A stretch of 64,000 nucleotides of DNA from CAVSWN01 sp963770995. GTDB taxonomy: Bacteria; Acidobacteriota; Vicinamibacteria; Vicinamibacterales; CAVVIG01. The notes beneath the pieces were generated by a model. It had not been told where the DNA came from. It did no database searches and saw only the letters and a list, made by a program, of their open reading frames with translations. Each line of letters starts with the position of its first letter. The first letter of the stretch is position 1. This document shows, one piece after another, positions 25,084-34,608 of the stretch. The stretch spans positions 2,046,001 to 2,110,000 of the forward strand of contig CAVYRS010000001.1 of the NCBI GenBank assembly GCA_963770995.1, in the 5' to 3' direction. The position numbers and the translations under genes were made by a program.

Positions 25084-25942
25084 TCACCGGATCGAGCTGA
25101 CGTACCGACTGAGCGCGTCCTGCCACGACGGCATCGCGATGCCGAGCGCTTGCAGCTTGCTGTTGTCCAGGGCGCAATACTGAGGACGCGCGGCGCGCAG
25201 CGGCACGTCCGCCATGCGCGCCGGTTTCAGACGCGGCTCGACGCCCAGCAGCCGCGCGAGCTCCGCGCGACAACTCGACCCACGTGCACGCCCCCGAGTT
25301 GACGCAGTGATAGAGGCCGGTGGGCGCCTGCAGCTCGAGCAGCTGTCGCGTGGCTCGTGCCGCGTCGAGGACGTACGTCGGGGACACCGTTCGGTCCTCG
25401 AACACGGTGGGCGTCCCGCCACCGACCAGCGTGTTCGTGATGCTCGCGATGCTGCCCTTCGGCGGCCCGCCGCCGGCGCCCGTCCGAACAGGCTCTCGAC
25501 GCGAAGCACGTAGGCGCGCGGCACATCCAGCGCAAACCATTCGCCGAGCAGCTTCGACGCCGCATAGACGCTGCGCGGGTTGGGCGTATCGTCTTCGGTG
25601 TACGGCTGCGGTCGCGCGTGCCGTCGAAGACGAAGTCGCGTGCTGTAGTGCACGAGCATCGCGCCGTGCTGCTGCGCCGCGCGCGCCAGCGCGCGGACGG
25701 CGAAGGCGTTGACGTTCAGCGCGTCGATCGGGTGATCTTCGGCGCCGTCGACGTCGTTGTAACGCCGCGCAGTTGACGATCGCGTCCGGCCGCGCGCCGC
25801 GCCATCGCCGCCTCGACCGCGCGCATCGTCGGTCGATGTCGAGGTCGGCGCGCGAGAATGCGGCGATCTCGTGGACGTCGCGGCATTCGTGGACGATCGC
25901 GGCGCCGAGCTGGCCGCGTGCGCCGATGACGGCGACTCGCAT
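25084..25942 (-). CDS. rfbD: dTDP-4-dehydrorhamnose reductase (frame-disrupted)
   Basis: Span of about 286 codons with family-typical pieces in different frames. N-terminus RVAVIGARGQLGAAIVHECR (NAD(P)-binding GxxGxxG), PDAIVNCAA, then in another frame LVHYST, SVYAASKLLGEWFAL (the YxxxK catalytic pair), back to a third stretch TPTVFEDRTVSPTYVLDAARA..GLYHCVNSGACTWVEL, and the C-terminus LKPARMADVPLRAARPQYCALDNSKLQALG. All belong to RmlD/RfbD, which makes dTDP-L-rhamnose. At least four frame changes are needed; one is a single extra T in the NCAAYND codons. Because every conserved block survives, I regard this as a real gene with sequence errors. Confidence 0.75.
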
Positions 25943-25955
25943 CAGGCGATTGGGA

Positions 25956-27230
25956 CTAGGCCGCTTTCTCGAACTCGAACGCCTGCATCTGGCGTCGTCG
26001 AACACGCCTTCCCAGCGCGCGACGACGGCGGTCGCGATGCAGTTGCCCATCACGTTGACGGCCGTGCGGCCCATGTCCATGATCTGATCGATGCCGAGCA
26101 GGATGGCCGCGCCTTCGAGCGGCAGACCGAACTGCGTCAGCGTCGCCGTGAGCACGACCAGCGCCGCGCGCGGCACGCCGGCGACGCCTTTGCTCGTGAG
26201 CATCAGCGTCAGCATCATCACCAGCTGCTGCCCGAACGTGAGCATCGCACGCCGGCCGAGCTGCGCGACGAAGACGCTCGCGAGCGACAGGTACAGCGTC
26301 GTCCCGTCGAGGTTGAAGCTGTAGCCGGTCGGCAGCACGAAGCCGACGATGTTCTTGGGCACGCCGAAGCGCTCCATGACCTCGAGCGCCTTCGGCAGCG
26401 CCGCCTCGGAGCTGGCGGTCGTGAACGCGATCAGGAACGGCTCGCGAATCGCCTTGACGAACGTGAAGAACGGCACGCGAATCAGATACGACACGCCGCC
26501 GACGACGATGAGGACGAAGATCGCGAGGCCGAGATACATCAGCGCGATCAGCTTGCCGAGCGTGAACAGAATCGCGAGCCCCTTGCCGCCGACCGTCGCC
26601 GCGATCGCGGCGAAGACGCCGATCGGCGCGAACGACATCACGTAGCCGGTGAACTTGAACATCGCCTGCGCGGTGCTCTCGAGCACGTCGAGGACCGGCT
26701 GCCCTTTCGGGCCGATGGCCGCGACGCGCGATGCCGAAGAACGTCGAGAAGACGACGAGCTGGAGGATGTCGCCGCGCGCCATCGCGTCGACGACCGAGG
26801 TCGGAAACAGGTGCAGGAAGATGTCCCACGGCGTGCTGCTGGTTCTGCGCCATCGCGGCAGCGGCCGACGTGTCGGCGCCGATCGGCATCGCAGAGCCCG
26901 CGCCCGGCTTGAAAGATGTTCACGAGCGCCAGCCCGAGGAACAGCGCGATGGTCGTCGCGACCTCGAAATAGATGATCGCCTTCAGACCGATCCGGCCCA
27001 TCGCCTTGAGGTCGCCGGTGCCGGCGATGCCGACGACGAGCGTCGCGAACAGCGAGCGGCGCGATGATCATCTTGATCATGCGCAGGAACGCGTCCGCGA
27101 GCGGCTTGACCGCGACGCCGAAGGCCGGCCAGAGGTAGCCGACGACGATGCCGAGCACCAGGCCGATGAAGATCTGCGTCGTGAGATCCGCACGTGGCTT
27201 CCGCGGCAGCGGCTGTCCCTGGGCAGTCAC
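25956..27230 (-). CDS. Dicarboxylate/glutamate:cation symporter, DAACS family (frame-disrupted)
   Basis: Starts with GTG at 27230 and ends at 25956 (about 425 codons). Helices 1-2 are in one frame (LTTQIFIGLVLGIVVGYLWP, MIKMIIAP); the long middle and C-terminal part is in another, with the family hallmarks TTASSEAALPKALE (the serine-rich re-entrant hairpin HP1), LPTGYSFNLDGTTLYL, and DMGRTAVNVMGNCIATAVVARWEG (the NMxGxxxxT/V region binding substrate and sodium). The protein imports glutamate/aspartate or C4-dicarboxylates. Breaks at about 27053, 26908, 26835 and 26726 are each mended by removing one base, which points to sequencing error rather than decay. Confidence 0.82.
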   Translation of the reverse strand: MTAQGQPLPRKPRADLTTQIFIGLVLGIVVGYLWPAFGVAVKPLADAFLRMIKMIIAPLAVRDARRRHRRHRRPQGDGPDRSEGDHLFRGRDDHRAVPRAGAREHLSSRARALRCRSAPTRRPLPRWRRTSSTPWDIFLHLFPTSVVDAMARGDILQLVVFSTFFGIARRGHRPERAAGPRRAREHRAGDVQVHRLRDVVRADRRLRRDRGDGRRQGARDSVHARQADRADVSRPRDLRPHRRRRRVVSDSRAVLHVRQGDSRAVPDRVHDRQLRGGAAEGARGHGALRRAQEHRRLRAADRLQLQPRRDDAVPVARERLRRAARPACDAHVRAAAGDDADADAHEQRRRRRAARGAGRAHGDADAVRSAARRRGHPARHRSDHGHGPHGRQRDGQLHRDRRRRALGRRVRRRQMQAFEFEKAA

Positions 27231-27252
27231 GAGGGGCGTCGCTCGGAGCGAA

Positions 27253-28426
27253 TCATCTCGCGGCTCCCACGTCTTGAACGCCGAAGCCTTGGCGAAGGCG
27301 GTTGCGGTGCACGAAGGCGCCGATCGCCGACACGACGCGCTGCTGCTGCGCGCGCGTCAGCTCGCCGTAGATGGGAATCGCGAGGCTCTCGGCCGCGGCG
27401 CGCTCGGCGTGCGGGAACTCACCGCGGCGGTAGCCGAGATCCGCGAAGCAGGGCTGCAGGTGGAACGGCACGGGATAGTAGATCTCGTTGCCGATGCCCT
27501 GCTCGTCGAGATGGCGCTTGAGCGCGTCGCGCTCCGGCGTGCGAATGACGAACTGATTGTAGATGTGCGTACGATCCGGGCGGCTCGATCGGCAGCGTGA
27601 CCAGCGCCATCGAGACCGGCCGTCGCGAAAGAGCTCGCGATAGCGCGCCGCGTTCGCGCGCCGCGCCTCGGTCCACGCCGCCAGGTGCGGCGCCTTCACG
27701 CGCAGCACCGCCGCCTGCAGCGCGTCCATCCGGAAGTTCGCGCCGACGAGGTGATGGTAGTACTTCGGCTCCATGCCGTGCGTGCGCAGCAGCCGCGCGC
27801 GCGCCGCCAGCGCGTCGTCGTTGGTCGTCAGCAGGCCGGCGTCGCCGAACGCGCCGAGGTTCTTGCTCGGGAAGAACGAGAAGCAGCCGAACGCGCCGAT
27901 GCCGCCGGCCGGACGCGACGTGTAGGTCGCGCCGATCGCCTGCGCCGCGTCCTCGACGACCGGAATCCCGGCTCGGCGGCGCCGCGTCGAGGATCGGATC
28001 GAGATCCGCGCTCAGGCCGAAGAGATGCACCGGCATGATGGCCTTGGTCCGCGGCGTGATCGCGGCGACAGCCTGCGCCGGGATCGATGTTGAACGTCAC
28101 CGGATCGATGTCCACGAGCACCGGCCGCGCGCCCAGCCGCGACGACGCAGCCGGCCGTCGCGAAGAACGAATAGGTCGTCGTGATCGACCTCGTCGCCGG
28201 CCTTGATGTCGAGCGCCATCAGCGCCAGCAGCAGCGCGTCGGTGCCCGACGAGACCGCGATCGCGTGCCGAACGCCGAGCATGCGCGCCAGCTCGCGCTC
28301 GAGCGCGTCGACCTCGGGGCCCATGATGAAGCGCTGGCTGTCGGAGACGCGCGTCATCGCGGCGAGGATCTCGTCGCGCAGCGGCCGGTATTGCGCCTGG
28401 AGGTCGAGCAGCGGGACCTTGGGCAT
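27253..28426 (-). CDS. DegT/DnrJ/EryC1/StrS-family sugar aminotransferase (frame-disrupted)
   Basis: N-terminus PKVPLLDLQAQYRPLRDEIL..FIMGPEVDALERELA..GVRHAIAVSSGTDALLLALMAL is the classic start of the family. The PLP lysine motif FSFFPSKNLGAFGDAG (around 27880-27840) is present, followed by YHHLVGANFRMDALQAAVL and a C-terminal THIYNQFVIRTPERDALKRHL..PYP-like YYPVPFHLQPCF block. About 391 codons, the usual length. Several single-base shifts separate the blocks. The product would aminate a nucleotide-activated ketosugar for glycan synthesis, consistent with the rfbD nearby. The ATG at 28426 lies just after smpB. Confidence 0.8.
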
Positions 28427-28445
28427 CGTGGCATCAAGCCGTATT

Positions 28446-28926
28446 CTATCGTCCGCGATCTTGATCGCCGCGCGCGTCTCGCGATCGGCCTCGCGCCGCT
28501 TGATCGTCTCGCGCTTGTCGTAGTCCTTCTTGCCCTTCGCCAGGCTGACCGCCACCTTGACGCGGCCGTTCTTGAAGTACATGCGCACCGGCACGAGCGT
28601 CATGCCCTTTCTCGACCGTCTTGCCGATCAGCTTGCGGATCTCGTCGCGGTGCAGCAGCAGCTTGCGGCGGCGCAGCGGCTCGTGATCGGCGTAGCCGCG
28701 ATGGCTGTACGGGCTGATGTTGACGTTGTAGAGAAAGACCTCGCCGTCCTCGACGCGCGCGAAGCTGTCGCGCAGGTTGACGCGCCCCTCGCGAATCGCC
28801 TTCACCTCGGTGCCGAGCAGCACGATGCCCGCCTCGAACGTCTCGAGCAGGTGGATAGTCGTGAAACGCCTTGCGGTTCTCGGCGATGTTGGCCTGCGCC
28901 TTCTCGCGTTCGGTTTTTTCAGCCAT
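28446..28926 (-). CDS. smpB: SsrA-binding protein SmpB (frame-disrupted)
   Basis: Starts at the ATG at 28926 (MAEKTEREKAQANIAENRKAF); the conserved core ETFEAGIVLLGTEVKAIREGRVNLRDSFARVEDGEVFLYNVNISPYSHRGYADHEPLRRRKLLLHRDEI is in a second frame, and the C-terminal VPVRMYFKNGRVKVAVSLAKGKKDYDKRETIKRREADRE in a third. These are diagnostic for SmpB, the tmRNA partner in ribosome rescue. An extra C after GACTAT near the start and another base before the MTLVPVRMYF block explain both shifts. The gene is essential or nearly so in many bacteria, so sequencing error is the likely cause. The true stop near 28433-28446 is uncertain. Confidence 0.85.
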
Positions 28927-28939
28927 ACGTGTCGAATCT

Positions 28940-28990
28940 GCCACGAACACGACACGAACCAACCAGAGCTTTTCGGCTCTGATTCGTGGC
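28940..28990. repeat. Palindromic repeat (CCACGAA type) between smpB and pdxA
   Basis: GCCACGAACACGACACGAACC.. with an inner GAGC-TTTTCG-GCTC hairpin and ATTCGTGGC at the right end (28982-28990). Same family as 24504-24564. It could act as a terminator for pdxA. Confidence 0.65.
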
Positions 28991-29007
28991 TAGACCGATG
29001 TGTCGCC

Positions 29008-29882
29008 CTACGACGCGCGCGCCAGCCTCGCGGCCAGCAGCACCGCCGCGATCATGCTCTCCGGATCGGCGACGCCCTTGCCCGCGATGTCGAACGCCGT
29101 GCCGTGATCGACCGACGTGCGGACGATCGGCAGACCGAGCGTGACGTTGACCGCCTGCCCGAACGCCACCAGCTTCACCGGAATCAGCCCCTGATCGTGA
29201 TAGCAGGCGATGACGACGTCGAACTCGCCGCGGCGGGCGCGGACGAACACGGTGTCGGCGGGAAACGGCCCGCTGACGTCGATGCCCCGCTGCGCGGCAC
29301 GCCGCGATCGCCGGCACGATCGCGTCGGTCCTCCTCGCGGCCGAACAGCCCGTGCTCGCCGGCGTGCGGATTGAGGCCGGCGACGGCGATGCGCGGCGCC
29401 GCCATGCCGAAGCGCGGCAGCTCGCGCGCGGTGAGCGCGATCGTCGTTCCTCGAGCGACGTCGGTCAGCGCGCGCGGCACGTCGGCCAGCGGGATGTGAA
29501 CGGTCGCCAGCACGACGCGCAGCGCGTCGGAGTAGAACATCATCGCGACGTCGCGGCGCGCCGGTCAGATGCGCGAGCAGGTCGGTGTGGCCCGCCCACG
29601 GCAGGCCGGCCAGGCGAAACGCTTCCTTGTTGATCGGCGCGGTCGCGATCGCGTCGACGACGCCGCTCCGCGCATCGTCCACGGCGCGCACGATCGCGTC
29701 GTAGCGCGGCGCGTCCGGCCTCGGCGCTCAGCACGCCCGGCGGCGAACGTCTGGCCGGCCGGCGGACCGTAGACGATCGGCTCGCAGACGTCGCGCACGC
29801 GCGGATCGGCGGCCGCGCGCGCCGCGATCTCCGGTCCGATGCCCGCCGGATCGCCGACGGTGATCGCGATGCGGGGTTTCAC
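29008..29882 (-). CDS. pdxA: 4-hydroxythreonine-4-phosphate dehydrogenase (frame-disrupted)
   Basis: Starts with GTG at 29882 (KPRIAITVGDPAGIGPEIAARA, the PdxA entry motif). Further blocks: VDAIATAPINKEAFRLAGLPWAGHTDLLAHLTG (metal-binding HTD), VVLATVHIPLADV, RIAVAGLNPHAGEHGLFGREE, and the C-terminal VIACYHDQGLIPVKLVAFGQAVNVTLGLPIVRTSVDHGTAFDIAGKG with the metal-binding HDQG and DHGTAFD motifs. Each lies in a different frame, separated by extra single bases (for example in QTFAPGV and GRAAYDA). The enzyme serves vitamin B6 synthesis. About 290 codons, compact for the family. All catalytic motifs are intact, so this is probably a functional gene with errors. Confidence 0.82.
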
Positions 29883-29935
29883 GGTAGGCAGAGTGATGGA
29901 CGAGGCGCGACGCAGTCCTTCAAGTCTGACTTCAG

Positions 29936-30724
29936 TCATCGCGCACGATCCGCAGCCGCCTGAGCCGCACCCGCCCGAGCCGCAGCCGCCGGTGCCGCAG
30001 CCGGACGGGTTGTCGCAGCCGCCTTCGCTGCCGCAGCCGCCGTGCACCTGACGCCCTTGGCGTTCGGCAGCTCGTAGCGCAGGCAGCACTTCAGCCGGCC
30101 GCACAGCCCCGACAGCTTCGACGGGTTCAGGCTGAGGTCCTGCTGCTTCGCCATCTTGATCGAGACCGGCTCGAACGACGTGCAGGAACGTCGTGCAGCA
30201 CAGCGGACGGCCGCAGGTGCCGTAGCCGCCGAGCATCTTCGCCTCGTCGCGGACGCCGATCTGGCGCATCTCGATCCGCGTGCGGAATTCGCCGGCGAGC
30301 TCGCGCACGAGCTCGCGAAAGTCGACGCGTCCGTCGGCGGTGAAGTAGAAGAGCAGGCGCGAGCCGTCGAACGCCTGCTCGACGCGCGCGAGCTTCATCG
30401 CGAGACCGCGCTCGCGGATCTTCAGCGAGCGCGATGCGATACGCCTCCTGCTCGCGCTGCTGCTGCTTCAGCCGCGCGACGATGTCGTCGCGGCGTCGCC
30501 AGGCGGACGACGCGCTGCGGCGAGTCCGCCGCGCGGCCGCCGCTTGTCGTCGAGCTGCGGGATGCGGCGCACGACCGTGCCGACCGCCGGACCGGCGTCC
30601 GTCTGCACGACCACGCGATCGCCGGCGCGCGGCTGGGCCTCGGCGGGCGCGTCCGCCGGGAGAAACGTCTGCGCCCGGCCGACGGGCGTCAGCTTGACGG
30701 CGACGAGCGGACCGCGGGAAGCAC
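29936..30724 (-). CDS. PSP1-domain protein, RicT/YaaT-like (frame-disrupted)
   Basis: Conserved PSP1 blocks lie in successive frames: LVAVKLTPVGRAQTFLP and GDRVVVQTDAGPAVGTVV (N-terminal), VEQAFDGSRLLFYFTADGRVDFRELVRELAGEFRTRIEMRQIGVRDEAKMLGGYGTCGRPLCCTTFL, then KMAKQQDLSLNPSKLSGLCGRLKCCLRYELPNAKG. The cysteines in GRPLCC and GRLKCC are the RicT iron-sulfur-linked ligands in Bacillus. After the core, one frame encodes a glycine-cysteine tail with nine cysteines (GGCGSEGGC.., GCGTGGCGSGGCGS..); another frame gives an alanine-rich tail ending at 29936. Codon third-base use favours the cysteine tail. Exact start and stop are uncertain. It lies directly downstream of holB, a common arrangement. 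Confidence 0.7.
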
Positions 30725-30726
30725 GC

Positions 30727-31666
30727 TCACAGCTGCACCACCACCCAGTCCGCGACGATCTTGACGCCGGCATTGCCGCTCGAGCGCCATCGAGCCCGCG
30801 ATCGACGGCAAAGAACGCGTCGCACGCCGCGCTCGCCGCGGAACGCGCGCGTCAGCCGCTCGAGCGCCGGCGCGCACGTCGGGTTGCGCCAGCAGCCGCT
30901 CGCCGGCACCGGTCGCCAGAACCTCGACGTCGCGCAGCAGCGACGCCATCGCGCGCAGATGCGACGCGAGCTGTTCGCGATCGCCCGCTCCGCTGCCGCC
31001 GCCGGTATTCGACGAGCAGATCCTTGCGCCGCCTCGAGGCGACGTCCCGGGCTCACCGCCGCGGCGGCAGCGCGCGCGCGAGCACGCGCTCGCGCGACCG
31101 TCGCGCGCCTCGGCGATCCGCATCGTCCGCCGGCCCGCTCGTCCGCGAATCGTCAAGCCGAATGCAGCGCGGGAGCGCGACCGTGGCAGCAGCGCATCCG
31201 GCCGCGCGGTCACGAGAATGAACACCGACGACGACGGCGGCTCCTCGAGCGTCTTGAGCAGCGCGTTCTGCGCCGCCGTCACCAGCGCGTCGGCATCGTC
31301 GATGATGACGACGCGGCGACGGCCCTCGAACGGACGGTACCGACGCGATCGATCCACGACGTCGCGGACCTGTTCGATCTTGATCGACCCGCTGTCGCCC
31401 GGCTCGACGACGAGCACGTCCGGGTGCATGCCGCGAGCGATGCGCGTACACGCGGCAGCAGCGCCCGCAGCTATCGAGCGCGTACTGAGTTCGTCGGTCG
31501 TGAGCTGAGTGCAGTTGAGCGCCTGCGCGACGGCGATCGCCGTGTCGCGCGTGCCGCCGCTGTCGGGGCCGGCAAAGAGCAGGCTCGGCGGGAGCGCGTC
31601 GCGCCGGATCGACCGGGCGAGCAGATCGATCAGCCGGCGATGGCCGACGACGTCCCGAAAAGGCAT
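30727..31666 (-). CDS. holB: DNA polymerase III delta-prime subunit (frame-disrupted)
   Basis: Starts PFRDVVGHRRLIDLLARSIRRDALPPSLLFAGPDSGG and continues with RGMHPDVLVVEPGDSGSIKIEQVRDVV, RRRVVIIDDADALVTAAQNALLKTLEEPPSSSVFILVTARPDALLP, the clamp-loader AAA+ pattern (Walker B-like IIDDAD, sensor 1). The P-loop lysine is absent (GPDSGGTRDT), as expected for delta-prime, which need not bind ATP. A neighbouring frame reads DSCGRC just before CTRIARG, so the four-cysteine zinc module is intact once one shift is mended. The C-terminus NAGVKIVADWVVVQL ends at 30727. Part of the replicative clamp loader. Confidence 0.78.
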
Positions 31667-31699
31667 GACCGCTCCTCGGAACGAATCGTATCACGCGGG

Positions 31700-31757
31700 T
31701 GGTCTTTGGTCGTCGGTCGTTGGTCGTTGGTTGCGACAACGACTAACGACTACGACT
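31700..31757. repeat. Inverted repeat of GGTCGTTGGTCGTT words
   Basis: GGTCGTCGGTCGTTGGTCGTTGGTTG is followed by an imperfect complement (CAACGACTAACGACTACGACT). The element fills the gap between the holB start and the PBP1A stop, and the PBP1A stop codon is at its edge. Confidence 0.6.
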
Positions 31758-34128
31758 ACTCGTTGGGCTTCTTGGGGGCTTCCGGCTTCCGGACTCGTCC
31801 GCTTTGCTGCGCCCGAAGATCCGCGACCAGAAACCGCGCCGCTTTTCGGGCGGCGGCGGCGGCGTTTCAAGCTGGGGCGGCGGCGCGGTCGACGGCGTGC
31901 ACCGGTGGGGCCGGTGGCGGGTGCATGGCGATGGCCTCGATGTTCGGCGACACGGGCTTGGTGTCGATGCCGATCGCGCTCGCGATCTTCGTGAAGATGC
32001 CCGGCGAATTGTGCAGATCGCAGTACCGCGTCGGCGCGGTGCCACGCGCGAAGTATTCGGTGTACACCATCGACTTCCGGCTCAGCGACCCGTCCGGATT
32101 CTCCACGGGCACGTCCTGGCAGCGAGTCGGTTGCCAGCTTGCCCGAGACGCGGCAGACGGTCGCGCGTCGTCACGCCAGCCGGCGGCGTCAGCCACTCGG
32201 GCTTGTCGCCGCGCGTGGCGACCTTCATGAAATTGGCCCAGAGCGGAACCGCGACGTCCGCTGCGAAGCCGTTCGGCAGAATCGTGCGCGGCTGATCGAA
32301 CCCCACCCACACGCCGGTGACGATCTTCGGCGTGAAGCCGACGAACCAGGCGTCGTGGAACTCGTTGGTCGTGCCGGTTTTCCCGGCCGCCGGCAGCGTG
32401 AACCCGAGCGAACGCGCGCGCGGCGCCGGTGCCGGCGTTGATGACGTCCGCCATCATCGTCGACATGAGGAACGCGGTGACTCGCTGACGGCGCGAGTGG
32501 ACGAGTCGCGCGCGTCGAACAGCACGCGGCCGTCCCGATCTTCGACGCGGCGAATCAGCAGCGGCTTCGGCACCAGCCCGTGATTGGCGAACGCGGCGTA
32601 GGCGGCGGTCATCGCCTGCAGCGTCACTTCGCCGGAACCGAGCGCGAGCGACGGCACGCCGGCACGTCGCCGACGCCGAGACTTTTCGCGTACTGGACGG
32701 TCCGTCCGATCCCGACCTCCTGCAGCAGCCGGACGGCGGCGCGGTTGCTCGACGTGCGCAAGCCGGTGCGCAGCGTCATCGAACGACGCGCTGGAATGCT
32801 CGTCTTCGGGCGTCCACGCGCCTGCGGGCGTCGCGATCGGATCGTCGAGATGGCTCGATGATGCTGGCCGGGCGTGTATCCCTCTTCGAGCGCGGCAGCA
32901 TAGACGAACGGTTTGAACGCCGACCCTGGCTGCCGGTGCGCCTGCATGGCGCGATTGAAATGGCTCTCGTCGAAATCACGGCCGCCGACCATGGCGCGCA
33001 CGTGGCCGGTTTCTGGATCGAGCGCCGATCAGTGCCGCCTGCAGCGGATCGGCATCGGCCGGCGGCGGTGGCGCGTCCTTCTTGACCGACGCGCGCCGTG
33101 CCGCCAGCCTGGCGCGGCGCTCGTCGAGCACCTGAAGCGCATCGTCGACCGCGGCCTCGGCTGCGATCTGCAGCGGCATGTTCACCGTCGAGAAGACGCG
33201 AAGCCCGCCCTGATACACGCGCTGCCAGCCGAACCGCTGCACGAGCTCGATACGCACCTGCTCCTTGAAGTACTGGCCGTGCGGTTCGTCGGACCGGAGA
33301 CCATCGCGCAACAGGACCTTGGAGGCCTTCGCCGTCTGCCACGCGGCGCGATCGATCGCGCCTGGAATCGACCATCGCCTCCAGCACGACGTTGCGTCGC
33401 GCGATCGCACGCGGCAGGCTGACCGTCGGTGCGTAGGTGGACGGCGACTTCACCAGTCCGACGAGCAGCGCCGCCTCCGCGACGTCGAGCTCGGACGCGT
33501 GCTTGCCGAAAAAGCCGCGCGCCGCGGCCTCGATGCCGTACAGCCCGTCGCCGAAATACACCTTGTTCAGATAGAGCTCGAGAATTTGCGGCTTGGTGTA
33601 CATCCGCTCGATGCGCGCGGCGAGGAGGAGCTCCTGAATCTTCCGATGCAGCGTCTTGTCGGGCGTGAGGAAACTCTGACGGGCGAGCTGTTGGGTAATC
33701 GTGCTGGCGCCCTGAGCGGCGCGGCCGCGCCGGATGTTGGCCAGCGCGGCGGATCCGATGCGGACGAGATCGTAGCCTCGGTGTTCGTAGAATCGCTGAT
33801 CCTCGATCGAGGTCAGCGCGTGAACGACGTGCGGCGATACCTCGGAAAGCGGAACGTCGATGCGCTGTTCCTTGTAGATCGTGAAGACCAGTCGATCCTC
33901 TTCGTCGAACACCGACGTCGCCTGATCCATCTCGCCGATTTTCTGGATGGCCACGAGGTCGGGGAAGCCGTCGCGGAGCGTGACGATGAACCAGCCGCCG
34001 ACGACCATCGGGGCCACCGCCACCAGCGCTGCGACGATGACGACGCCGAGAGCCAGCCGCGGGTGACGGGCACGAGCCCCTCTCCACTCCAGCAATAGCT
34101 CATCCAGGTGGCGCCGTAGAAATGGCAT
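31756..34128 (-). CDS. Penicillin-binding protein 1A, bifunctional glycosyltransferase/transpeptidase (frame-disrupted)
   Basis: ATG at 34128 (MPFLRRHLDELLLEWRG), one membrane helix, then the GT51 domain: EDQRFYEHRGYDLVRIG (catalytic EDxxFxxHxG), GASTITQQLARQSFLTPDKTLHRKIQELLLAARIER, ILELYLNKVYFGDGLYGIEAAARGFFGK. The transpeptidase half follows in other frames: RVFSTVNMPLQIAAE, GGRDFDESHFNRAMQAHRQPGSAFKPFVYAAALEEGYTPG (SAFK active-site serine), LALGSGEVTLQAMTAAYAAFANHG, and WFVGFTP-type KTGTT region on overlapping frames, with a proline-rich tail. About 790 codons, normal for the family. It polymerises and cross-links peptidoglycan. Several single-base insertions (for example after VDS near 33368) break the frame. 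Confidence 0.85.
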
Positions 34129-34232
34129 GTCCGCATCGGTTCTGCAACACGTGCGCCACCGCCAGAGCCATACGGTCCTCGGCTGGTCAGGCATGGCATT
34201 TCGGTTGCAACTTCTGCACGTGGAGGCACTTA

Positions 34233-34559
34233 GTGAACGGCATCGCTCGGTGGGGAATCGCGGCGCTCATGGCGCTACTCGTACTGACCGCACTCTTTAC
34301 GCCTCAACACGTTACGCCTTCACACACAGCCTCGGCAGCAGTCGTGTCACTTCCGGCGCCCAGTGGGCCCGCAGCCACACCAGGTGTGGTCGCGGGCGAG
34401 GCTGAAACCGACTCCGACGAGACCGAGGCCGTCCTCGATCTCTACGGCAACGAGGTGTCCCCCGCCGTCGCCACGTACTCCTTCGACGCGCTCGGAGACC
34501 TGTACGAGGTCCACTCTCCGCAGACCGAGCTGCCCCGCCTCGGCTCGCCGAAAAGCTGA
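34233..34559 (+). CDS. Small exported or membrane-anchored protein of unknown function
   Basis: 108 residues from a GTG at 34233 preceded by GGAGG about seven bases upstream; the frame is open back to 34122 but that part is antisense to the PBP1A start. One hydrophobic segment (about residues 8-24) is followed by a threonine/alanine/proline-rich linker and an acidic segment (EAETDSDETEAVLDLYGNEVSPAVATYSFDALGDLYEVHSP). No family was recognised. It is divergent from PBP1A, and their 5' regions are close together (105 bases between starts). Confidence 0.6.
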   Translation: MNGIARWGIAALMALLVLTALFTPQHVTPSHTASAAVVSLPAPSGPAATPGVVAGEAETDSDETEAVLDLYGNEVSPAVATYSFDALGDLYEVHSPQTELPRLGSPKS

Positions 34560-34596
34560 ACGAAAACTCGGCGCTCCGATTATCATGGCCGCCACC

Positions 34597-34604
34597 AGGA
34601 GGAG
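34597..34604 (+). promoter_or_regulatory. Ribosome binding site that decides the dehydrogenase start
   Basis: AGGAGGAG lies four bases before the ATG at 34609 and well behind the in-frame ATG at 34585. This, and the Tat motif close to the start, favour 34609. Confidence 0.6.
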
Positions 34605-34608
34605 CGGT

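Noticed and set aside
24986..27001. One long frame joining symporter, reductase and further sequence
   Set aside because: It is a chance join caused by frameshifts and a missing in-frame stop. The rfbD ATG at 25942 and family motifs show two separate genes.
34122..34232. Extended N-terminus of the small exported protein
   Set aside because: It overlaps the 5' end of the divergent PBP1A gene and has no ribosome site. The GTG at 34233 has GGAGG and precedes the hydrophobic segment.
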